Of a stretch of DNA of 14,573 bases, positions 7,276 through 12,619 are shown piece by piece (within the stretch, counting starts at the first letter, position 1; every line of letters starts with the position of its first letter). The notes beneath the pieces are model-generated. The model was not told the origin of the DNA, did no database searches, and was given only the letters and a program-made list of their open reading frames with translations. The position numbers and the translations under genes were made by a program. Source of the stretch: DATKLX01 sp035542155 (lineage in GTDB: Bacteria; Chloroflexota; Anaerolineae; Anaerolineales; Anaerolineaceae); contig DATKLX010000109.1 of NCBI GenBank assembly GCA_035542155.1, forward strand, positions 1 through 14,573, written 5' to 3'.

Positions 7276-8502
7276 TTAGTTGTCTACCGCTGCGCGGATG
7301 ATGCCGGAGAGACGGACCATGCCTTCCTGGATGCGCTCGGGAGTGGGGTAAGAGAAATTGAGGCGCATGGTGTTCTGTCCGCCGCCGCAGGGGTGAAAGG
7401 AGGCGCCGGGGACGAAGGCGACTTTGGCCTCGATGGCCGGCTTGAGCAGCTTTTCTGAGTTCATCCCATCCGGCAGAGTCGCCCAGAGGAACAGGCCGCC
7501 CTGGGGGTAGGTCCAGGAGACGCCCGCTGGCATGGTCTCTTCCAGGACGTCGAGCATCACATCGCGCCGCTCGCGGTACACAGAGCGGATCACCTTGACG
7601 TGCTGGTCGAGGAAGCCGCCCTTGCCAACTTCGTGGGCGACGATCTGGTTGAAAGTGGCCGTATGCAGATCACAGCCCTGTTTGGCCTGACCCAGCTTGC
7701 GAATGACTTCCGGCGGCGCGATGACCCAGGCGAGGCGGATGCCGGGCGCCAGAATCTTCGAGAAAGTGCTCAAATAGATGACGTTCCCGCGGTAGCAGCA
7801 GTCGCCGTTTCCGGGATGGATGTGCCCATCGAGCTCTACGACCGAGGGGAGGTTTTCGCCTTCATAGCGCAATTGTCCGTAAGGGTCATCTTCGATGATC
7901 GGCACACCGTAACGGTCGGCCAGCTCCACCAACTGCTTGCGGCGCTCGAGGGAAAGAGTGGTGCCGGTGGGGTTCTGGAAGTTGGGCAGGACATAAATGA
8001 ATTTGGGTCCAGTGCGCAGGGCGTTTTCCAGGGCGTCAGTGATCATGCCGTTCTCATCGGAGGGGACGGCAACGTATTCCGCGCCATAGGCATTCCAGGC
8101 CTGGAGCGCACCCAGGTAAGTAGGAGACTCAACCAGGATCCGGTCGCCGGAGTTGATGAAGATCTTTCCAAGCAGGTCGAGCGCCTGCTGCGAGCCGGAG
8201 GTGATCAGTACGTTCTCTAGCGTTACTACAATGCCGTAGCGCGCGGAATGGCGCACGATCATTTCACGTAAGGGTGTGTACCCTTCCGTGGCGCCGTACT
8301 GGAGCGCGGTCGCGCCGAAGTTGGTCAGGACGCGCGTACAGGCTTCCTGGATTTCTTTGACCGGAAATACATCCGGTGCTGGCATACCCCCGCCGAAGGA
8401 AATTACATCTGGTTGTTCAGTCAATTTGAGTAATTCTCGGATCGCCGAACTTCCCATTCGTTGAGTGCGTTGAGCATAACGATGGTCCCAAGGGGTTTGC
8501 AT
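7276..8502 (-). CDS. PLP-dependent aminotransferase, class I/II (LysN/MocR-like)
   Basis: Transfers an amino group between an amino acid and a 2-oxo acid using pyridoxal phosphate in the cytoplasm. The 408-residue product has the fold I aminotransferase landmarks: DVISFGGGMPAPDVFP near the N terminus (about 32-47), ALQYGATEGYTPLRE, the ITSGSQQALDLLGK segment, LPNFQNPTG, EDDPYGQLRYEG, and the Schiff-base lysine in STFSKILAPGIRLAW (K249). The sequence style matches 2-aminoadipate/aromatic aminotransferases of the LysN group and the catalytic half of MocR regulators, but there is no DNA-binding domain. An upstream in-frame GTG at 8529 is possible, but the ribosome binding site lies downstream of it, so I choose the ATG at 8500-8502. 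It follows the GlyA-GcvT gene on the same strand by 166 nt and could be co-transcribed. The substrate is unknown. Confidence 0.93.
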   Translation of the reverse strand: MQTPWDHRYAQRTQRMGSSAIRELLKLTEQPDVISFGGGMPAPDVFPVKEIQEACTRVLTNFGATALQYGATEGYTPLREMIVRHSARYGIVVTLENVLITSGSQQALDLLGKIFINSGDRILVESPTYLGALQAWNAYGAEYVAVPSDENGMITDALENALRTGPKFIYVLPNFQNPTGTTLSLERRKQLVELADRYGVPIIEDDPYGQLRYEGENLPSVVELDGHIHPGNGDCCYRGNVIYLSTFSKILAPGIRLAWVIAPPEVIRKLGQAKQGCDLHTATFNQIVAHEVGKGGFLDQHVKVIRSVYRERRDVMLDVLEETMPAGVSWTYPQGGLFLWATLPDGMNSEKLLKPAIEAKVAFVPGASFHPCGGGQNTMRLNFSYPTPERIQEGMVRLSGIIRAAVDN

Positions 8503-8513
8503 AAACTTGATGT

Positions 8514-8520
8514 CTCCTTT
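8514..8520 (-). promoter_or_regulatory. Ribosome binding site that decides the aminotransferase start
   Basis: On the - strand AAAGGAG lies 11 nt before the ATG at 8502 and inside the longer frame that would begin with GTG at 8529. This argues for the shorter, 408-residue protein. Confidence 0.65.
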
Positions 8521-8624
8521 GAAGATCACTACATAAAATCCGTCCGGCCGGGTCTCTTCTGGCGTGGATCGGTGGATACCGGTGAAAGCTCAACAAACGA
8601 ACCCTTTCCAAGAGGAGAGGTGAA

Positions 8625-8649
8625 GATGCGGGCGATTGACGCCCGCATC
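8625..8649 (-). terminator. GC-rich hairpin after the GlyA-GcvT gene
   Basis: GATGCGGGCG (8625-8634) and CGCCCGCATC (8640-8649) form a perfect 10-bp stem with a 5-nt loop, 19 nt after the fusion gene's stop. No T-run follows on the - strand, so it may only weaken read-through into the aminotransferase gene. The rest of 8503-8668 shows nothing convincing. Confidence 0.5.
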
Positions 8650-8668
8650 GACTCGTTCTCACTCAGAT

Positions 8669-11600
8669 TCACTTCGGAAACCGGCTGGTCACCACAGCCG
8701 GCGTAGGTAGGACCAACCGGTCACCTACCTTTAGCTCCGCAGGGGCTTTGCCGGCGGCGGTTGGAGCGCTCTGGAAGATGGCGATCTGCGTACCTTCCTC
8801 GGCGGATTTTTCTTCGATGAAGGCCTGGCCGGTGAGGAAACCATCGCTGTCGACCGCACAACTGGTCACCTGGCCGATCACCCTGCCTTTCTTGTCCAAT
8901 ACCGGATCTCCGTGATGGGCCATACGAACGCCCTTTTCGGTGAAGCGGAAGCGGACCACGATGCCCGTGCGGCATTTCTCGCGCTGGATGTAGGCTTCGC
9001 GCCCGACAAACCAGGCCTTGTAAGTTTTTACGTAAGAGCCAAACCCCGCTTCAGCGACCCCGAGGTTCATCTCGCCGCCCATTTCATTGCCATAGAGGGG
9101 CAGGCCGGCCTCGGTGCGCAGCGAGTCGCGGGCTCCCAAGCCGCAGGGCTTGAGACCCATTGGCTTACCCGCTTCGAGGAGGGCGTCCCAAAAGGCGGGG
9201 GCTTTTTCCGGGTGGATGAAGAGCTCGAAGGCCATCTTTTCGCCGGTGTAGCCGGTGCGTGAAACGACCAGGTCGAACCCGCCCAGTGTAGCATCGCACA
9301 GCTCGGTGCGTTTGAGGGCGTTGATCTTTTTCCGCGTCTTGGGATCGGTGCCCAGGGCGAGGAGAATGTCCTTCGAGCGCGGCCCCTGCAGAGCGATGTC
9401 CACGCGCATATCGGGGCCCTCTTTGGGATCGCGCAGGTTGCGCAGGACCACTTCCCGTCCGAAGGCGGTTGCCCAGGGGCGCCGCTCGTCGACGCAAACT
9501 TTGCCTTCCCGCACGGCATTCAGCCAGGCCCAGTCTTTGTCGTCATTGGAGGCATTGACCACCACCAGATATTTCTCAGGGCTGCGGCGGTAGACCAGAC
9601 CGTCATCGATCACATCGGCTTCGGGGGTGAGGAACTGGGTATAGGCCGATTCACCCACCGCCAGGGCGGCGATATCATTGCCGCAGACGCTGTCCAGGAA
9701 GGAGAGTGCATCCGGCCCTTCGGCCTGGTACACGCCCATGTGGGAAACGTCGAAAAGGCCTGCAGCCTGGCGGGTCGCCAGGTGTTCTTCGACCACCGAG
9801 GAATACCAGACCGGCATCTCCCAACCGGCGAAGGGGACCATCCTGGCGCCCATCTTCTTATGGGTTTCGTTGAGAGAGGTTTTACGCAGCGTGCTGCCAT
9901 CGCTCTCCTGCCAGACAAAGGCCGGCAGCGGCTGTCCCTCTTCGGTGGAGATACCGATGAAGAAGGGTTTACGCTCCGCAACCGGGTCGCCGTCGATCAC
10001 TGGGGCTTCCGCGGCAGGCGCGGCGAGAACGACAACTGGCCCGGGGATGCGGCGGGTGATATCCGCGTCGAAGGCCACGAAGCCATCGGAGAGGTCGCGC
10101 AGCCAGGTCGCCGCCAGGCCAGCCTGCGCGCCTGGGACGGTGAGCTTGAAATGGTAAGCGTTCACGCAGGCCAGCGTACCAGCGACCTCGCCGCGCGGGG
10201 TCTTGAGCAGGGTGAGCTGGCTCGTGCCTGGCTGCAGCGTTTCGATATCGCTGGTCAGGGCATAGTTCAGGAAGGAGCGCACGTGCTCGCCGGTCAGGTC
10301 CAGCTCCACGCGGCTGGCCCCGTCGCCGGGCCGGTCGTCCAGGTAATTGAAATGGGGATAACCGTGGCGGGAGGTTTGCAAGTCTGCGCCAGCTTTCTCC
10401 GCCAGGCTGCGCACTTTGATTCTGGCTTCTTCGAGCACGGAAAAATCGACTTTGGCGCGGATCGCCGGTCCTTTGCGGGTCTCGATGGTGTACGGCCGGG
10501 TTGCATGGAGGATATCTGCGATGATATCCGCGACCTGGACCATTTGCTCTTCTTTCAACCCCCGCTGGGTCATCCAGGGAGTGCCCATACGCACGCCCGA
10601 GGCCTGCAAGGCAGCCTTGTCGCCGGGGATGGTGTTACGGTTGCAAACTAGGCCGGCGATATCGAGGATGCGCGCGGCCAAATCGCCTGAAAGAGGCGTT
10701 CCATCTGGCCCGACGATGCTCTTACAGTCGATGTTGGTGAGGTGGGTATCGGTGCCATTGAAGGGGATGTGGAAGCCGCGCTCTTTTAGGCGATCGTTGA
10801 GGACCCTGCAGTTACGTACGATCTGTTCCTGGAGCTGTTTGAACTGGGGGGTTTGGGCCAGCTTGAATGTGGTCGCCAGGGCAGCCATGGCGTGAACGTG
10901 TGGGCCGCCCTGCTCGCCGGGGAACACGGCCCGGTCGATCTTCTTACCCAGGGTAGAATCGGTGGTGAGGATGCACGCCGCACGCGGACCGATGAGGGTC
11001 TTATGGGTGGTGAAAGTAATCACCTGGGCATGTCCGACCGGCGAGGGGACGATCCTGGCGGCGATCAACCCGGCAATATGCGAGACGTCTGCCATGAGGG
11101 TGGCGCCGACCGAATCGGCGATGGCGCGGAAGCGGGCCCAGTCAGGCACCCATGAATAGGAGGAATACCCGGCGATGATGATTTTTGGACTGTGCTCGGT
11201 GGCCAGCGCCTGGACGGCATCGTAATCGATTTTTTCTGTCATCGGGTCGACGGTGTAGTGGAAAGCCTGGTATAACTTTCCGGAGCGATTGATCGGAGAG
11301 CCGTGGCTCAAATGGCCGCCGTGGAGCAGGTTCATACCCAGGATCGCGTCTCCCGGGTTGAGCAGAGCCGTATAGACTGCGTTGTTGGCCGGCGCGCCGG
11401 ACAGCGGCTGTACGTTGACCTGGATCTGGTCGACGGTGTACCCATTGGCCGCGAAGGCTTCCGCGCAGCGCCGGCGGGCTAGCTCTTCGACCGTGTCAGC
11501 ATATTCGACCCCTTTGTAATAGCGCGGGTCAGAATAGCGCCGGTAATAGGCCAGGCGAGCTGGATAGTCCAGGATTTCTTCTTCACTCATCCCGCGCGTT

Positions 11601-11794
11601 TCTTCGTCGGGATAGCCCTCCGCGTAGATATTCTGGAAAACTGATCCCAGGGCTTCCCGCACGGCCGCGGGAGCCTGGCTTTCGCTGGGGATCAGGATCA
11701 ATTTTCGAAACTGGCGCTCGGCTTCAAGCTGGGTCAGCTCGTATACCTGAGAGTCGAGGTCTGCCAGCTTACCGCGGAAGAGAAAATCATCCAT
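8669..11794 (-). CDS. Serine hydroxymethyltransferase fused to glycine-cleavage T protein
   Basis: A 1041-residue fusion. The N-terminal serine hydroxymethyltransferase (about 1-450) converts serine and tetrahydrofolate to glycine and 5,10-methylene-tetrahydrofolate. Visible key residues are E59 in YAEGYP, D236 and H239 in DVSHIAG, PLP lysine K265 in THKTLIGPR and R402 in GVRMGTP. Two oddities: the usual IASEN motif reads IPSES (35-39), and about 26 extra residues follow EGYP (about 63-90). Residues about 494-580 look like a decayed copy of the GcvT folate-binding region. The C-terminal aminomethyltransferase (about 636-1041) runs from GARMVPFAGWEMPVWY, through the acidic pair D730-D731 in VIDDGLVY, to a C-terminal beta domain. 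This half takes the aminomethyl group from lipoylated H protein and also makes methylene-tetrahydrofolate. No gcvH or gcvP lies nearby. A 55-codon upstream extension is possible, but the ribosome binding site picks the start given. The symbols glyA and gcvT each cover only half. Confidence 0.95.
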   Translation of the reverse strand: MDDFLFRGKLADLDSQVYELTQLEAERQFRKLILIPSESQAPAAVREALGSVFQNIYAEGYPDEETRGMSEEEILDYPARLAYYRRYSDPRYYKGVEYADTVEELARRRCAEAFAANGYTVDQIQVNVQPLSGAPANNAVYTALLNPGDAILGMNLLHGGHLSHGSPINRSGKLYQAFHYTVDPMTEKIDYDAVQALATEHSPKIIIAGYSSYSWVPDWARFRAIADSVGATLMADVSHIAGLIAARIVPSPVGHAQVITFTTHKTLIGPRAACILTTDSTLGKKIDRAVFPGEQGGPHVHAMAALATTFKLAQTPQFKQLQEQIVRNCRVLNDRLKERGFHIPFNGTDTHLTNIDCKSIVGPDGTPLSGDLAARILDIAGLVCNRNTIPGDKAALQASGVRMGTPWMTQRGLKEEQMVQVADIIADILHATRPYTIETRKGPAIRAKVDFSVLEEARIKVRSLAEKAGADLQTSRHGYPHFNYLDDRPGDGASRVELDLTGEHVRSFLNYALTSDIETLQPGTSQLTLLKTPRGEVAGTLACVNAYHFKLTVPGAQAGLAATWLRDLSDGFVAFDADITRRIPGPVVVLAAPAAEAPVIDGDPVAERKPFFIGISTEEGQPLPAFVWQESDGSTLRKTSLNETHKKMGARMVPFAGWEMPVWYSSVVEEHLATRQAAGLFDVSHMGVYQAEGPDALSFLDSVCGNDIAALAVGESAYTQFLTPEADVIDDGLVYRRSPEKYLVVVNASNDDKDWAWLNAVREGKVCVDERRPWATAFGREVVLRNLRDPKEGPDMRVDIALQGPRSKDILLALGTDPKTRKKINALKRTELCDATLGGFDLVVSRTGYTGEKMAFELFIHPEKAPAFWDALLEAGKPMGLKPCGLGARDSLRTEAGLPLYGNEMGGEMNLGVAEAGFGSYVKTYKAWFVGREAYIQREKCRTGIVVRFRFTEKGVRMAHHGDPVLDKKGRVIGQVTSCAVDSDGFLTGQAFIEEKSAEEGTQIAIFQSAPTAAGKAPAELKVGDRLVLPTPAVVTSRFPK

Positions 11795-11800
11795 TCGTTT

Positions 11801-11806
11801 CTCCTT
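11801..11806 (-). promoter_or_regulatory. Ribosome binding site for the GlyA-GcvT fusion
   Basis: AAGGAG on the - strand lies 6 nt before the ATG at 11794 and so rejects the in-frame start 55 codons upstream. That extension also crosses the promoter at 11865-11893 and would have no leader. Confidence 0.8.
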
Positions 11807-11843
11807 TAGGGGAAGCAGATCGCTGCGCTGGTATGGTTGTCGT

Positions 11844-11866
11844 ATAAATACACAGTCCGTATTTAT
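11844..11866. promoter_or_regulatory. Inverted repeat over the GlyA-GcvT start site, possible operator
   Basis: ATAAATAC (11844-11851) and GTATTTAT (11859-11866) are exact reverse complements around a 7-nt centre. The element touches the -10 box and covers the predicted start site, where a bound repressor would block transcription. A second, wider pair (GCTGGTA at 11827-11833, TACCAGC at 11872-11878) surrounds it. The regulator is unknown. Confidence 0.5.
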
Positions 11867-11893
11867 TGTAGTACCAGCCCCATAAAGGGTCAA
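11865..11893 (-). promoter_or_regulatory. Sigma70-type promoter of the GlyA-GcvT gene
   Basis: On the - strand TTGACC (11893-11888) and TACAAT (11870-11865) are separated by exactly 17 nt, close to consensus. Transcription should start near 11858, giving a leader of about 60 nt before the ATG. Confidence 0.7.
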
Positions 11894-11972
11894 GATGATT
11901 GATTTCAGTATAGCATAGTGCCAAACGTTATTCCGTAAACCCTGAATTAAGATTAACAAATCTCAGCGAGAG

Positions 11973-11978
11973 TATAAT
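11973..11978 (+). promoter_or_regulatory. Likely -10 box for the acetyltransferase-protease pair
   Basis: A perfect TATAAT lies 33 nt before the acetyltransferase ATG in the divergent intergenic region. No good -35 sits 16-18 nt upstream (the sequence there is AT-rich, around TTAAGATTAACA), so the promoter may be weak or need an activator. Confidence 0.5.
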
Positions 11979-12011
11979 AAAAACAGGCAGATCATCACCT
12001 GAGGAGGCCGT

Positions 12012-12614
12012 ATGCCGCGCGCCCAACCGACTGAACCGTTCGATCCAGGCCGATTGAAAGTCCTTCCCCTCACTCCCGAGCGCTGGCCAGACCTGGAAGC
12101 TCTTTTTGGCGCGAAGGGCGCAGTGGGAGGCTGCTGGTGTATGTGGTGGCGGATCCCGCGCGCGGAATACAATCGCCAGGTTGGCGAAGGCAACCGCAGA
12201 TTGTTCAAGGGCATCGTCGAGCGGGGCGAAGAGCCCGGGCTGCTGGCTTACCAGGACGACCACCCGGTGGGGTGGTGCGCCGTCGCGCCGCGAGAGACCT
12301 TTCCCGGCCTGGAGAATTCACGGATCATGAAACGGGTGGACGAGCAGCCTGTCTGGTCGATCACCTGCTTCTTTATTCCCCGCCCCTACCGGCGGAGAGG
12401 GATCATGCTCCGCCTGGTCCAGGAAGCGGTGAAATTTGCCCGCGAGCGGGGAGCAGCGATCGTCGAGGCTTACCCTCACGAGCCGCGGGATGAGACTGTC
12501 CCGGGGGAGTTCGTCTTTACCGGCCTGGCCTCTGCATTTCGCAGCGCCGGTTTTATTGAGGTCGCCCGTCGATCTGAAACCCGTCCTTTGATGCGCTGGA
12601 GCGCAGGAGAATAG
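12012..12614 (+). CDS. GNAT-family acetyltransferase
   Basis: The 200-residue product is a single-domain GNAT protein, which would move an acetyl group from acetyl-CoA to an amine. The cofactor-binding strand and loop are seen as VWSITCFFIPRPYRRRG followed by IM (residues 114-132): R127, G130, with Met at the position that is usually Gly or Ala. A striking Cys/Trp cluster, GGCWCMWWR, lies at 39-47. This motif recurs in a subgroup of bacterial GNAT proteins and could shape the acceptor site; that is from memory. The substrate is unknown. GAGGAGG at 12001-12007 lies 4 nt before ATG. The gene is divergent from the GlyA-GcvT gene and ends 5 nt before the membrane protease start, so the two probably share one message. 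Confidence 0.85.
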   Translation: MPRAQPTEPFDPGRLKVLPLTPERWPDLEALFGAKGAVGGCWCMWWRIPRAEYNRQVGEGNRRLFKGIVERGEEPGLLAYQDDHPVGWCAVAPRETFPGLENSRIMKRVDEQPVWSITCFFIPRPYRRRGIMLRLVQEAVKFARERGAAIVEAYPHEPRDETVPGEFVFTGLASAFRSAGFIEVARRSETRPLMRWSAGE

Positions 12615-12619
12615 CCAGA

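Noticed and set aside
8417..8706. Two 81-codon frames around the aminotransferase start, one on each strand
   Set aside because: Both overlap the aminotransferase N terminus or the hairpin region in other frames and show no domain or start signal.
11795..11959. 55-codon N-terminal extension of the GlyA-GcvT frame
   Set aside because: It runs through the promoter and palindrome, has no family similarity, and a good ribosome binding site lies just before the downstream ATG.
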